DNA of 64,000 bases from Nitratidesulfovibrio termitidis HI1 (GTDB lineage: Bacteria; Desulfobacterota; Desulfovibrionia; Desulfovibrionales; Desulfovibrionaceae), in assembly GCF_000504305.1 (NCBI RefSeq), contig NZ_KI632512.1, forward strand, positions 3,831,539-3,895,538, read 5' to 3'. Below are positions 1-11,895 of this stretch, one piece after another. The translations under genes were made by a program, and so were the position numbers. Positions within the stretch are counted from its first letter, which is position 1. Every line of letters starts with the position of its first letter. Under the pieces are notes generated by a model that saw only the letters and a program-made list of their open reading frames with translations, did no database searches and had not been told where the DNA came from.

Positions 1-1691
1 GTCATGGCCAGCGACGCCGTGCCCGCCAGGGTATGCTTGGCGGCGTTCCAGTCGTCGCCGGTGGCGGTGAGGTCGGTCTTCACGTCGGTACGGGCCGAAA
101 CGTGCCGCTTGCCCAGCGCGGCCTGTTGCAGTTCGCCCACCTCCACCCCCTTCACGGTGGTGACGATGCGCGACTTTGTCGCTTCGGCGCGGGTGTCTGC
201 GGTGATGTCGCCATTCACCGCGCCGCCGCCCAGGTTCAGTTGCAGCGGGTTGATGCGCACCAGCCCCTTGTCGGCCACCAGGCGCACCAGCACGTTGGTC
301 ATGGGCACCTTGGATGCCACCAGACGCCCGGCCTTGAAGGTGACATCCGCATCAATGGCGCGCAGGGACTTCTTGGCCTCTGCCGTGCCGTCCTGCGGGG
401 CCGCCTTGCCGTCTTTGCTGCCCTTGCCGGTAGTCGGTGCGGCACCCTTTTCGGGGGCCTTGCCCTTATCCCCTTCCGGCGGCAGGTAGCGGTCCACGTC
501 GATGGCGTCCAGCGCCAGTTCGGCCCGGATGACCTGCACCGCGCCCGGCACGGCGGATGCCTTGCCCTGAATGGCGGTGTCGTCCAGCTTGCCGGTGATG
601 GAGCGAACGTCCACCTTGGTGGGCGCGGCCTGCACGTCCAGCTTCAGGTCCAGCGCGTCCAGCACCTTGGGGTCGGCGGTGCGCACCGGGGTGCCCAGCG
701 ATTCCATCGCCTTGCGTGGCGAACCGGCCAGGGTGACCAGCCCTTCAAACGACTGCGCCCCCAACGCGGCGGTGCCGTTGACGCCAACCTTCATGGTGGG
801 CGTGGACAGCGACAGCCGGGCGATGTCCACCCGCTGTGGCACGGTGTGCACGGTCAGGTCGCCCGCCAGTTCCACCTTGCCGAGTCCGGCGGGCGCCACG
901 CCACCCTTGGGGGTAAGGGTCACGGTCAGGCCGTCGATGCGCAGCACCGAGCCGTCCAGGTCGGACTGAACCTTGGCGGTGAGAGAAAGATCGGCCTCGA
1001 TGTCCGGCTTCTGGCCGGACATGGCCACGGCAAGCTTGATGTCGGCGGGGTCGCCACCGGGGGCCAGGCCGTTGACGTTGACGTTCAGGTCGCGGGCGCG
1101 GAACTGCTGCCCGGTGGACAGGTCGCGGAAGGACAGCGAGGCGCCCTTCACCGACAGGGTGTCCACGGCCACGGCCATGGGCGCGCCGCCCGAGGCCGAT
1201 GGCTGTGCGGCCTGGGGCGCGGGGGACGCGGGGGCTGCCGGGGCCTGGCCGGGCTTTGCGAAGTCCCAGTTGGTGCGGCCATCGGCGGCGCGCACCAGGT
1301 TCAGGTGCAGGCCGTCCAGCATCAGTTCCGCCACCTCCACCCGCTTGGACAGCAGGGGCATGAAGGCCACGCGCAGCCCGCCGCCCTTGATGCGCAGGAA
1401 GATGTCGTCATCCCCCGATGTGCCCGATGCAGGAGGCGGCGCGGCCTTGGGAAAGTCCGGCGGATTGCCGAGGTGCATGGGGCCGAAGGCGACGCCCAGC
1501 CACGGGAAGAAGGACAGCGAAAGGTCGCCGTCGAAGACCAGTTCGCGGCCCGTTGCCGAGCGCGCGGCATCCGCGATGCGGTCCTTGTAGTCGTTGGGAT
1601 TGATGGTGGCCACCACAATGGCGATGGCCGCAGCGGCAAGGATGACCAGGGCGCCGATGGCGGCGGCCACGAGTTTCAGCGTTCTGTTCAT
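1..1691 (-). CDS. AsmA family inner-membrane/periplasmic protein, C-terminus outside window
   Basis: The reading frame opens at an ATG ending at 1691 and stays open to the window edge, giving at least 563 residues. A GGGAG ribosome site lies about 8 bases upstream of the ATG. The N-terminus (MNRTLKLVAAAIGALVILAA) is one membrane anchor followed by the INPNDYKDRI segment typical of AsmA proteins. The rest is a long beta-rich region with proline/alanine linkers. AsmA-like proteins are anchored in the inner membrane, project into the periplasm, and are linked to outer-membrane biogenesis and lipid transport. The gene is divergent from cobQ. The family call is firm; the exact role is not known. 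Confidence 0.8.
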   Translation of the reverse strand, partial: MNRTLKLVAAAIGALVILAAAAIAIVVATINPNDYKDRIADAARSATGRELVFDGDLSLSFFPWLGVAFGPMHLGNPPDFPKAAPPPASGTSGDDDIFLRIKGGGLRVAFMPLLSKRVEVAELMLDGLHLNLVRAADGRTNWDFAKPGQAPAAPASPAPQAAQPSASGGAPMAVAVDTLSVKGASLSFRDLSTGQQFRARDLNVNVNGLAPGGDPADIKLAVAMSGQKPDIEADLSLTAKVQSDLDGSVLRIDGLTVTLTPKGGVAPAGLGKVELAGDLTVHTVPQRVDIARLSLSTPTMKVGVNGTAALGAQSFEGLVTLAGSPRKAMESLGTPVRTADPKVLDALDLKLDVQAAPTKVDVRSITGKLDDTAIQGKASAVPGAVQVIRAELALDAIDVDRYLPPEGDKGKAPEKGAAPTTGKGSKDGKAAPQDGTAEAKKSLRAIDADVTFKAGRLVASKVPMTNVLVRLVADKGLVRINPLQLNLGGGAVNGDITADTRAEATKSRIVTTVKGVEVGELQQAALGKRHVSARTDVKTDLTATGDDWNAAKHTLAGTASLAM

Positions 1692-1957
1692 GGCGGTGCT
1701 CCCGGTTGGGGGTTGCCGAAGGGGCGGAAGAGGCGGGCCGGGGCCGCACGGGAACGGCGGCGAAAAAGGAAAGCCCGAGCCTTCCCGAAAGATAACCCAC
1801 CGGGGATGTTGGGGCAAGGCGTGAGAACAAATTGCGGCGGGGCAGTGGGAAATGTCCACCGCGAGGGCTCTCCGCAGGGCGCAGGGCGCTGAAACTTCGC
1901 CGGGGCGGCACCGGGGCGCTCTGGCGGAGCGGTGCGATTCGCGCTAGACCTTGGCCC

Positions 1958-3739
1958 ATGAATTCCGTCACTCCGCCGTCCACGTCATCCTCGGCGCCCG
2001 CACCGTCCACGTCATCTGCCCCGTCAGACGCAGCATCCTCTCACGCAGAACAGCGCGCCTGCGTTTCCCGCACCCCGGCCCTGATGGTGCAGGGCACCTG
2101 CTCCAACGCGGGCAAGAGCATCCTTGCCGCCGCGTTCTGCCGCATCTTTCTGCAGGATGGCCTGCGCGTGGCACCGTTCAAGGCGCAGAACATGGCGCTC
2201 AATTCCTGCGTCACCCCCGACGGACTGGAGATGGGGCGGGCGCAGGCCGTGCAGGCGGCGGCCTGCCGCCTGGACCCGGACGTGCGCATGAACCCGGTGC
2301 TGCTGAAGCCCTGTTCCGACGTGGGCTCGCAGGTCATCGTCATGGGGCGGCCCGTGGGCGTCATGCGCGTACGCCAGTACGTGGACTACAAGCCCCAGGC
2401 GCGCGACGCGGCCTTTGCCGCCTACGACAGCCTGGCGGCGGAGCTCGACGTGATGGTCATCGAGGGTGCGGGCAGCCCGGCGGAAATCAACCTGAAGGCC
2501 CACGACATCGTGAACATGGCCATGGCCCGCCATGCAGGGGCGCGGGTGCTGCTGGTGGGCGACATCGACCGGGGCGGGGTGTTCGCCGCGCTGGTGGGCA
2601 CCATGGAACTGCTGGACGACTGGGAGCGCGACCACGTGGCGGGCTACCTGCTGAACAAGTTCCGGGGCGACGCCAGCCTGCTGGACCCGGCGCTGGACTT
2701 CATGAAGCAGCGCACCGGGCGGCCCGTGCTGGGCGTGGTGCCGTACCTGCGCGGCCTTGGCCTGCCGGAAGAGGATTCCGTGACCTTCAAGGAAGGCCTG
2801 CCCGGCCTGCGTGGCCTGCCCGGCCTGCGAGACGGGCTGGCGGCGGAAGGCGGGCCAGAGGAGCCGGGCGCGGGGCCGGACAGCGTACCGGACATCCTGT
2901 TGGACATCGTGCTGGTGGACCTGCCGCACATCAGCAATTTTACGGATGTGGACGCCCTGCGCGGCGAACCGGACGTGCGGCTGCGCGTGGCCCGCACCCC
3001 GGCGGACCTGCCTGCCCCGGACGGCAGGATGCCGGACGCGGTGATCCTGCCCGGCAGCAAGAACACCACCGGCGACCTGCGGGCCCTGCGTGCCTCCGGC
3101 ATGGCCGATGCGCTGGCGCAGCTTGCACGTAACCCGGATGGGCCGGTGATTGCGGGCATCTGCGCCGGGTTGCAGATGCAAGGGCTGTCCGTGGCCGACC
3201 CGCTGGGGCTGGAAGGCGGCGGCAGCGAGCAGGGGCTGGGCCTGTTGCCGGTACGCACCGAACTGGCGGCGGAAAAGACCCTGCGCCGCACGGCGGGGGT
3301 GCACCCGCGCAGCGGCCTGCCGGTGGCGGGCTACGAGATTCGCCACGGCATCACCGTGGCGGCGGAAGGGCCCGAGGGCGGCGGCACCGGGCAGATGCGG
3401 AGGGGCGGGCTGGCTGAGGGCCACGACACCACCGGCGACCCTGCAAGCCCTGACGCAGCGTTTCCCTTCCTGCTGCGCGAAGACGGCGGCCCGCTGGGCT
3501 GGGCCACCCACGGGGGGCGGGTGTGGGGCACCTCGCTGCATGGGGTGTTCGACGGGGACGGGTTTCGCAGGCATTTTCTGGACGGGTTGCGCACACGCCG
3601 GGGGCTGGCCCCGCTGGGCCGCGTGGTGGCCCCGTATTCGCTGGATCCGGCGCTGGACCGGCTGGCCGACGCCGTGCGCGCCGCCGTGGACATGGACGCC
3701 ATTTACGATATGCTGCACCTGCGGCCTGGCCGGGTGTAG
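1958..3739 (+). CDS. cobQ: Cobyric acid synthase
   Basis: Glutamine-dependent amidase that converts adenosylcobyrinic a,c-diamide to cobyric acid in cobalamin synthesis. The chosen ATG gives 593 residues. The first 40 or so are a Ser/Pro/Ala-rich extension before the usual family start, so an internal ATG near 2083 is possible. The N-terminal ATP-binding domain begins with [11 protein letters not shown]. The C-terminal class I amidotransferase domain carries the nucleophile Cys in [10 protein letters not shown] and the catalytic His in [13 protein letters not shown]. No cobalamin riboswitch is evident upstream and no other cob gene is adjacent, so it appears as a single gene here. Confidence 0.95.
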   Translation: MNSVTPPSTSSSAPAPSTSSAPSDAASSHAEQRACVSRTPALMVQGTCSNAGKSILAAAFCRIFLQDGLRVAPFKAQNMALNSCVTPDGLEMGRAQAVQAAACRLDPDVRMNPVLLKPCSDVGSQVIVMGRPVGVMRVRQYVDYKPQARDAAFAAYDSLAAELDVMVIEGAGSPAEINLKAHDIVNMAMARHAGARVLLVGDIDRGGVFAALVGTMELLDDWERDHVAGYLLNKFRGDASLLDPALDFMKQRTGRPVLGVVPYLRGLGLPEEDSVTFKEGLPGLRGLPGLRDGLAAEGGPEEPGAGPDSVPDILLDIVLVDLPHISNFTDVDALRGEPDVRLRVARTPADLPAPDGRMPDAVILPGSKNTTGDLRALRASGMADALAQLARNPDGPVIAGICAGLQMQGLSVADPLGLEGGGSEQGLGLLPVRTELAAEKTLRRTAGVHPRSGLPVAGYEIRHGITVAAEGPEGGGTGQMRRGGLAEGHDTTGDPASPDAAFPFLLREDGGPLGWATHGGRVWGTSLHGVFDGDGFRRHFLDGLRTRRGLAPLGRVVAPYSLDPALDRLADAVRAAVDMDAIYDMLHLRPGRV

Positions 3740-3804
3740 GAACGTGCGGCCCGATGGACGCAAGCGGCGGGCTGCCGCCAGAGTCGCAGGGAAGGGGACA
3801 CGTG

Positions 3805-4989
3805 ATGCAGACTGACGGGAAAAGGCGGGGCGTGCCGATGCGTTTCTTGTTGTTGCTGGCATGCCTGCTGGTGGTGTTGCCCGCCCGTTTCGCGGCGGCT
3901 GCCGGGGGCGATGCGCCGCAGGCGGCAGCGGCTTCCGGCGGCATGCCAGCGTCCGTGCCCGGCATGCTCGCCTTGGGCGGGTCCGTGCCGTCCAATCCCG
4001 CTCCCGCCGATTCGGCAGCATCCGCTGCTGCGCCGTCCGGTCCCGATTCTTCCGCCCCCGCGGCATCCGTGCCCCCCTCCACGGAGCACATGCCGAATTT
4101 CGGCGACCAGCCCGCCACCGAAGGCGCCAGGGCGCTGTACGCAGAGGCGGTGCGCGTGCTTTCGCAGGTGCGCAGCACCCGCTACACCGGCAGCTATGTG
4201 GTGGACGAGGACACGGGCCGCTTCGAACTGAACTGTTCCGGCTTCCTGTCGCTGCTGCTGTACGAGGTGAACCCCTCGGCCCTGGCCACCGTGGACCGCA
4301 GCGGCAAGCATTATCGTCCGCGGGCGGAGGATTTTCACCGCAGCATCCTGCGCGCCGGACCCAAGGGCGATGGGACAGGCTGGCTGCGGCTGGAGCGAGT
4401 TTCCGACCTGCGCCCCGGCGACGTGGTGGCCTGGCTGCGCCCCGCCGAGCGTAGCGCCAGTTCCGCCACCGGGCATGTGATGGTGGCGCTGGCCAGCCCG
4501 CGCCTGAACCCGGCCCGCCCCGGCGAGGTGCTGCTGCCCGTGGCCGACTGTACCCTGAGCCCGCACGGCGACCTTGTCGCCATGCACGAGGTGGGAAGCC
4601 CCGAATCGGAAGCGGCGCGGGCCGCGCGACAGGTTGGTGAACCCGCTGCCGCACCGGATGCGGGGCAGGTGTCACCGCAGGCGCCGGGACATGTCGCGGA
4701 ACAGGCGCTGGCCCCCGTGCCCGGTTCCTCCCTGGGGCAGCCCCGGCTACCCCAGACGGCACCTCAGATAGAGGCAGCCCCGGCCATCGCCCCCGGCCTG
4801 GAACGGGCCAGTGCCGCGTGGCTGGACGCATTGCCCCGGGACGCGCGCGAACCGGGCATCGGCGGCGTGGGCAGCGGGGTCATCGGCCTTGCCACCGACG
4901 CCACCGGTCACCCCGTGGCCTACTGGTGGCGGGGCGGAGTTTCACGCCACCGGCTGGTGACCTCGATCATGCTGGGACGGGTGGAATAG
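3805..4989 (+). CDS. Secreted NlpC/P60-like (papain-fold) protein
   Basis: The ATG is preceded by an AGGGAAGGGGA ribosome site and gives 394 residues. A hydrophobic signal sequence (MRFLLLLACLLVVLPARFAA) follows a short charged start, then a long Ala/Pro/Ser-rich linker to about residue 95. The globular part contains FELNCSGFLSLLL, with the Cys-Ser-Gly-Phe arrangement of NlpC/P60 cysteine hydrolases. About 80 residues later TGHVMVALAS could supply the His, and RPGDVVAW between them is also typical of the fold. A second Ala/Pro-rich linker precedes a conserved-looking C-terminus (GVGSGVIGLATD). A periplasmic role on cell-wall peptides is inferred. It follows cobQ closely but is probably unrelated in function. 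Confidence 0.6.
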   Translation: MQTDGKRRGVPMRFLLLLACLLVVLPARFAAAAGGDAPQAAAASGGMPASVPGMLALGGSVPSNPAPADSAASAAAPSGPDSSAPAASVPPSTEHMPNFGDQPATEGARALYAEAVRVLSQVRSTRYTGSYVVDEDTGRFELNCSGFLSLLLYEVNPSALATVDRSGKHYRPRAEDFHRSILRAGPKGDGTGWLRLERVSDLRPGDVVAWLRPAERSASSATGHVMVALASPRLNPARPGEVLLPVADCTLSPHGDLVAMHEVGSPESEAARAARQVGEPAAAPDAGQVSPQAPGHVAEQALAPVPGSSLGQPRLPQTAPQIEAAPAIAPGLERASAAWLDALPRDAREPGIGGVGSGVIGLATDATGHPVAYWWRGGVSRHRLVTSIMLGRVE

Positions 4990-5233
4990 CCCGAGATGCG
5001 GGCTGGCGCGGAACGGACGTTGCGAAAGGCGCCGTGCCGCTTTCCTGAGCCCTGACCGCATCGGTCACCCCCTGACTGCATTGGTCAGTTCCGGCACTGT
5101 TCGGCGTGCCCACCTTCCACCAGCCTTTTCTCCGTACGAACTGGCCCGACAGGGCGGGATGTGTCCCGTACCCCTGCCGGGCCGTGTGCGTTCGTCCGGT
5201 TCCGCGCCCGGTGCTTTCCGGGCGTCTTCATCA

Positions 5234-5671
5234 TTACCTGGCCAGTTCGTCGGCCTTCTTGCGCAGGTAGTCGCCAAGGTCGTTCATGGCGGCCTTGGCC
5301 TTGAACAGGTTGAGGTGCAGCGCATCGGTAAAGCCGAGCACGTTGGCCCCCTCCTTCAGCGGGGTGGACGACTGGCCGAGAGTGGCGTGCTTCAGGCGGC
5401 CACCCTCCACCACGAACACCGTGGTATCCACCATGTTGCCCAGGAATTCCTTTTTCACGTCCACGGTGAGCACCACGGTGTTGCCCTTCAGTTCGCGTTT
5501 GGTGATGTCGCCCATTACCGATTCGCCAAGGTAGATCTTTTCGTCCTTGATGTCGGGCACGGCGTCGAACACCACCCGGTAGTCGTTTTCGAACAGGCCG
5601 AGCACGGCATGGGTGCTGGTGGCCGCGCCCGGCAACAGCAGCAGGGCAAGAAGAAGGACAAGGATGCGCAT
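5234..5671 (-). CDS. Small secreted protein with MCE/MlaD-like segment
   Basis: The frame gives 145 residues from an ATG preceded by GGGAGG. Residues 1-23 (MRILVLLLALLLLPGAATST) are a clear signal peptide. The mature part has the pattern YRVVFDAVPDIKDEKIYLGE...GDITKRELKGNTVVLTVDV, which resembles the single beta-barrel MCE domain of MlaD-type lipid-transport proteins (Y-x-F-x-x-V-x-x-[LI] then V-G-x-[IV]). No Mla ATPase or permease lies beside it. It converges with the NlpC-like gene; the 240 bases between them hold two small imperfect hairpins, TGACCGCATCGGTCA and TGACTGCATTGGTCA, at about 5053-5090. The family link is a hypothesis from pattern reading. Confidence 0.55.
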   Translation of the reverse strand: MRILVLLLALLLLPGAATSTHAVLGLFENDYRVVFDAVPDIKDEKIYLGESVMGDITKRELKGNTVVLTVDVKKEFLGNMVDTTVFVVEGGRLKHATLGQSSTPLKEGANVLGFTDALHLNLFKAKAAMNDLGDYLRKKADELAR

Positions 5672-6150
5672 GGGTACCTCCCGTAATGGCGGATGATGGC
5701 GAGTGATGCCGGTGAAAGTGGATGACGGCGGATGCCCGCGGGGCAGAGGGGGCGCGGCAGGCGCTGTGCGTGCACGGTTGCCATGTGCGTGCGGCCCGGA
5801 CCCCGGCCCGGCGTAGCCACCAGCATACACTCTGGCGCGCCTTGTGGGCAACCGCGCGACGCCGGGGATCACTTTTCCGGAGCATGGTGCGGTACCGGAA
5901 ATTTCCTCCAGGGCGGTGCGGTGGCGCTTCCCCCGCGCACGGGTACGCTCAGGTGTGCCCCTTTCCTGCCCGCGCGAAATTTCCAACGGGGTGTTCGGGC
6001 CGTGTGCGGTCTGCTATGCACGACGGGAATCAGGCAGTGCGCGATGGACGCCCCGCGTGGCGCGTGGGCTGCTTTTTACGCGGTCGGTTCCTGCTGGCGG
6101 AAACCGGTCGCGCGCGGCGCGTTGCCAAGCCCTGCGCGAGGAGGTGCGCC
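5672..6150. other. Intergenic region, no gene seen
   Basis: About 480 bases between the divergent secreted-protein gene and the GH108 gene. It must contain promoters for both, but I could not pick a convincing -35/-10 pair. No tRNA, repeat copy or strong terminator is visible. Confidence 0.5.
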
Positions 6151-6729
6151 ATGGCGGATTTTGCACCGGAACTGGCGAAGCTTGATGGCATCGAGGGCGT
6201 GTACGACAACGACCCGGACGACGTGGGCGGCGAGACCTGTTTCGGCATTGCCCGGGTCTTTCACCCCGGTTGGGCGGGATGGCCGCTGGTGGACGCGGCC
6301 AGGGGCAAGCCCGGTTTTCCCGGCAGCCTTGCGCGCGACCCCGGCGTGCTGGCGGCGCGGGCGGCCTTCTACAAGGCGGAAAACTGGGACCGCTTTGCCT
6401 GCGACGAATGGGACCAGGGTCTTGCGGGCGAGATTTTCGAGCAGGCGGTCAGCCTGGGCAACGGGCGCGTGGCGGAACACCTGCAACGCGTGTGCAACGC
6501 CCTGAACCTTGATGGGCGCTACGGGCCCGACCTGGAGGTGGACGGCAAGTTCGGAAGCAACACGCTGGCCGCGTTGCGCAAGGCCGTGGCGGACAAACGG
6601 TCGCGCGCCGTGCAGTACGGCATCAACGGGCTGCAATGCGCCCGCTACGTGCAACTGGCCGAGAAGAACGCGGTCAAACGCAAGTGGACCGGCGGCTGGC
6701 TGGCCAACCGGGGCGGCGCTACACCCTGA
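6151..6729 (+). CDS. GH108-family lysozyme-like protein (endolysin type)
   Basis: The product has 192 residues from an ATG with a GAGGAGG ribosome site. Near the N-terminus GIEGVYDNDPDDVGGETCFGI matches the signature of glycosyl hydrolase family 108 (EGGYVNDPxDxGGxTxxGI), the glutamate at about residue 15 being the expected catalytic acid. The C-terminal half (DLEVDGKFGSNTLAALRKAV) resembles the peptidoglycan-binding domain that usually follows it. Such proteins cleave peptidoglycan glycan strands and are common in prophages and type I or tail-like secretion clusters. No phage gene or holin is beside it and there is no signal peptide, so it may be a phage remnant or a domesticated enzyme. Confidence 0.85.
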   Translation: MADFAPELAKLDGIEGVYDNDPDDVGGETCFGIARVFHPGWAGWPLVDAARGKPGFPGSLARDPGVLAARAAFYKAENWDRFACDEWDQGLAGEIFEQAVSLGNGRVAEHLQRVCNALNLDGRYGPDLEVDGKFGSNTLAALRKAVADKRSRAVQYGINGLQCARYVQLAEKNAVKRKWTGGWLANRGGATP

Positions 6730-6968
6730 CGGTTTGCGTTGCCGCGAGAATCCGGGACGGGCAGCAGCACAAGCGCCCGTCCCGCCCTTGCCGCCCTTGC
6801 CACCCCTGCCGCTGCTGTCGCTGTTGTCGTGCCCCTTGTCGGCGCGTGCATGTCCCGTTTTGCGCGGGGGGGCAGACTTTTTTCCGTGCCGGGGGTAACA
6901 TGGGGGTGCAACCCCGGCGGACGCCGCAGTCGCGCAGCCGCCGTCATTCACTACGGGAGGATACGACC

Positions 6969-7211
6969 ATGGGCATCATCTGGTTTCTGCTGCTGGGCGC
7001 GCTGGCCGGTTGGCTGGCCGCCAAACTGATGCAGGGGCGCGGCTTCGGCTTTCTGGGCAACATGGCCGTGGGCGTGGTGGGCGCGGTGCTGGGCGGATAC
7101 CTGTTCGGCATGATGGGCGTGCACGGCGGCGGCATGTTGGGTTCTCTGGTCACCGCCGTGGTGGGGGCCATCGTGCTGCTGTTCCTGGTGGGGTTGATCA
7201 AGAGGAATTGA
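6969..7211 (+). CDS. GlsB/YeaQ/YmgE family small membrane protein
   Basis: The product has 80 residues, with GGGAGG eight bases before the ATG. It is almost entirely three hydrophobic Gly-rich segments (WFLLLGALAGWLAAKLM, NMAVGVVGAVLGGYLFGMM, LVTAVVGAIVLLFLVGLI), the pattern of the transglycosylase-associated protein family. Its members are inner-membrane proteins often induced by stress; the molecular function is unknown. It is separated from the GH108 gene by about 240 bases and is probably transcribed on its own. Confidence 0.85.
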   Translation: MGIIWFLLLGALAGWLAAKLMQGRGFGFLGNMAVGVVGAVLGGYLFGMMGVHGGGMLGSLVTAVVGAIVLLFLVGLIKRN

Positions 7212-7320
7212 GGGGCGTGCCGTAGGGGTACGTCAGGGCTTTTGGTGCCAAACGGGCCGCGCCGCCGTGTCAGACGTCGCGCGCGTACATATTGGATTAA
7301 CACTCCGAATATAATGCGAA

Positions 7321-7352
7321 AAGGGCCACGGTTTGCACCGTGACCCTTTGTC
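7321..7352 (-). terminator. Intrinsic terminator of tRNA-Ser
   Basis: Read on the minus strand, a 12-bp stem AAGGGTCACGGT / ACCGTGGCCCTT with a GCAA tetraloop is followed by TTTTC. It lies directly downstream of the tRNA gene and has one G-T pair. Confidence 0.8.
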
Positions 7353-7355
7353 GTC

Positions 7356-7448
7356 TGGCGGAGAGGGAGAGATTTGAACTCTCGATACAGGTTTTGCCCG
7401 TATACTCCCTTAGCAGGGGAGCGCCTTCGGCCGCTCGGCCACCTCTCC
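7356..7448 (-). tRNA. tRNA-Ser(GCU)
   Basis: The minus strand reads GGAGAGGTGGCCGAGCGG through to TCTCCCTCTCCGCCA, a 93-nt class II tRNA. The 7-bp acceptor stem GGAGAGG pairs with the 3' end, and CCA is encoded. The anticodon loop CTGCTAA gives anticodon GCU for AGC/AGU serine codons. The long variable arm and TTCAAATC T-loop are present. Confidence 0.97.
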
Positions 7449-7479
7449 ATTGTCGCGCGGCACGCCGCGCGAGAAAGCG

Positions 7480-7509
7480 TGTGTACCCGGTTGGCGGGCG
7501 CGCTGTCAA
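7480..7509 (-). promoter_or_regulatory. Possible promoter of tRNA-Ser
   Basis: On the minus strand TTGACA (7504-7509) is followed 18 bases later by TACACA (7480-7485), about 30 bases before the tRNA. The -35 is perfect and the -10 is weak. Confidence 0.35.
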
Positions 7510-7755
7510 GCGCGCGGCCCATTTTCGTGGGGCGGAAAGCGTGGCTGGGTGGCTTTGCCGTCATTCCGCCCCTATCGGTATCATTCGTGGGCGGGCAAAC
7601 GGCATTCAGCCGCCCCCGTTGACGCCATGCTATTCCCGTCGCCAGTCGTGACCCTTTGATCGGCATCGCTGCCAGTCGCCAGCCATTACCGGCTCGTTGC
7701 CAGCAGTCAGGCGTCGGTCCCTGCCAGCCACCGTCCAGCCACCAACCTTCCCCCG

Positions 7756-8994
7756 CTAGCTGCGGTAGTCGGCGTTGCAGCTGACGTAGTCGTGCGTCAG
7801 GTCCGACGCCAGCAGACGGTAGCTGCCCGACCCGTTGCCCAGCATGATGTTGACCACGATGTCTCGCCCGGCCAGCGGCTCCTTGAGCAGCGCGTCGAAG
7901 TCCAGGTTGGTGGGCTGCCCGCCCCGGAACAGTTCCACCCCGCACAGCGACACGATGACCGCCGCCGGGTTGAAGGTGGCCCCGCTGCGGCCCAGCGCCG
8001 CCACGATGCGGCCCCAGTTGGCGTCGCGCCCGTACATGGCCGTCTTGACCAGTTGCGAATGGCCCACGGTGCGCGCGGCCAGTTCCGCGTCGGCGTCGTC
8101 GCGCGCGCCCGCCACGTTGATGTGGATGACCTTGGTGGCCCCCTCGCCGTCCTTCACCAGCATGTAGGCCACGTCACCCAGTACGCCGGTAAGCGCCGCG
8201 CCCAGCACGGCCAGGTCCGGACCCAGCGCGGCCACGCCGGATGCGCCGTTGGCCAGCCCGAACACGGTGTCGTTGGTGGAGGTGTCGCCGTCCACGGTCA
8301 CGCGGTTGAAGGTGGCGTCCACCGCATCGCGGAACAGGGCCTGCCAGGCGGCGGATTCCACGTCGGCGTCGCACAGCACGGTGGCCAGCATGGTGGCCAT
8401 GTTGGGGCAGATCATGCCCGCGCCCTTGGCCATGCCCACCAGGGTTACCGTGCCGCCGGAAAGCTCCACCGTACGCGAGGCGAACTTGGGAAAGGCGTCG
8501 GTGGTCATGATGGCTTTGGCGAAATCCTCCGGGCCCTTCTTGCCAAGGTCCGCCGCAAGGGCGGGCACGGCGGCGGTCCACTTGTCCATGGGCAGTTGCG
8601 CGCCGATGACGCCCGTGGACGCGGGCAGGATATCCTGCGGTGCAAGGCCGGTGGCGGCGGCCACAAGTTCCAGCGTGGCGCGGCAGTTGGTCAGGCCTTC
8701 GTCGCCGGTGCAGGCGTTGGCCTGGCCGGAATTGATCAGCACCGCGCGGGCCTTGGGCGCGCGGGCCAGAATGTCGCGCGCCACCAGCACCGGGGCGGCC
8801 TGGAACAGGTTTTTGGTGAACACGGCGGCGGCCACGGCGGGGGTATCGCTGACCACCAGGGCCAGATCGTCACGACCCGACTTTCGGAACCCGGCGCCCG
8901 TGGTGGCAAAGCGGAAGCCCTTGGGGGCCACGCAGGTGGCGGGGATTTCTCCGTTGCTGGTCGGGGACGCTGCCGGGGTGTCGTTGGTGGCCAT
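7756..8994 (-). CDS. argJ: Bifunctional glutamate N-acetyltransferase / ornithine acetyltransferase
   Basis: ArgJ moves the acetyl group from N-acetylornithine to glutamate in the cyclic arginine pathway; some members also use acetyl-CoA. The ATG at 8994 has GGAG six bases upstream and gives 412 residues, the usual size. The self-cleavage site KGAGMICPNMATMLAT is intact: cleavage before Thr201 releases the beta subunit with Thr as nucleophile. The oxyanion-type ASTGVIG and the C-terminal GNGSGSYRLLASDLTHDYV are conserved. It is transcribed in the same direction as secA but separated from it by a gene-free stretch. Confidence 0.97.
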   Translation of the reverse strand: MATNDTPAASPTSNGEIPATCVAPKGFRFATTGAGFRKSGRDDLALVVSDTPAVAAAVFTKNLFQAAPVLVARDILARAPKARAVLINSGQANACTGDEGLTNCRATLELVAAATGLAPQDILPASTGVIGAQLPMDKWTAAVPALAADLGKKGPEDFAKAIMTTDAFPKFASRTVELSGGTVTLVGMAKGAGMICPNMATMLATVLCDADVESAAWQALFRDAVDATFNRVTVDGDTSTNDTVFGLANGASGVAALGPDLAVLGAALTGVLGDVAYMLVKDGEGATKVIHINVAGARDDADAELAARTVGHSQLVKTAMYGRDANWGRIVAALGRSGATFNPAAVIVSLCGVELFRGGQPTNLDFDALLKEPLAGRDIVVNIMLGNGSGSYRLLASDLTHDYVSCNADYRS

Positions 8995-9360
8995 GGTGGC
9001 TCCGTGTTCGGCCCGGTGGGCCGGTTGTCGGGTGCGTGGGGTGCCCGTTGTCGCCGTGGCGGTATGCCATCCGGCGTGCGCCATGCGGGGTGCGGCGGTG
9101 CACGACGTGCGTATTACGGGCAAGTCCCGGAAAAGTGAAGGGCGGAACGGGTATGACCCGCTCCGGTCCATGACCGACGGCAAACCCCGGAAGCCGGGTC
9201 TTGCAAAGGCACGGCAGCCCGATCGCGTGACGGCGGCAGCGCGTGCCGCCTGCTCTCGTGCGGCGTCGTTGGGTCAGCCGAAAAATCCGCCTGCCCCAAC
9301 GAGCAGGGGCGGAACGGGTCTAACCCGCTCCGCCCCTGTGGATACGCGTATGGTGCGCGG
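8995..9360. other. Gap between secA and argJ
   Basis: About 370 bases with no gene. It holds the hairpin at 9304-9338 and a weaker related inverted repeat around 9138-9170 (GGCGGAACGGG...CCCGCTCCG), which may be a decayed duplicate. Confidence 0.5.
9304..9338 (-). terminator. Hairpin after secA, probable terminator
   Basis: A 15-bp stem, CAGGGGCGGAACGGG against CCCGCTCCGCCCCTG with one mismatch and a 5-base loop, lies 23 bases past the secA stop. There is no immediate T-run, but GGATTTTTC follows about 20 bases later on the minus strand. Confidence 0.6.

Positions 9361-11895
<2,535 letters not shown>

Noticed and set aside
33..1892. Long plus-strand open frame over the AsmA-like gene
   Set aside because: It is the antisense of a convincing minus-strand gene with signal anchor and ribosome site; the composition is typical of GC-rich shadow frames. 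The same applies to plus-strand frames at 7792-9138, 9511-12180, 13232-15508 and 17397-19454, and to the minus frame at 36721-40134.
1692..1957. Possible cobalamin riboswitch before cobQ
   Set aside because: I looked for the B12 box and the long paired leader and found neither in these 266 bases.
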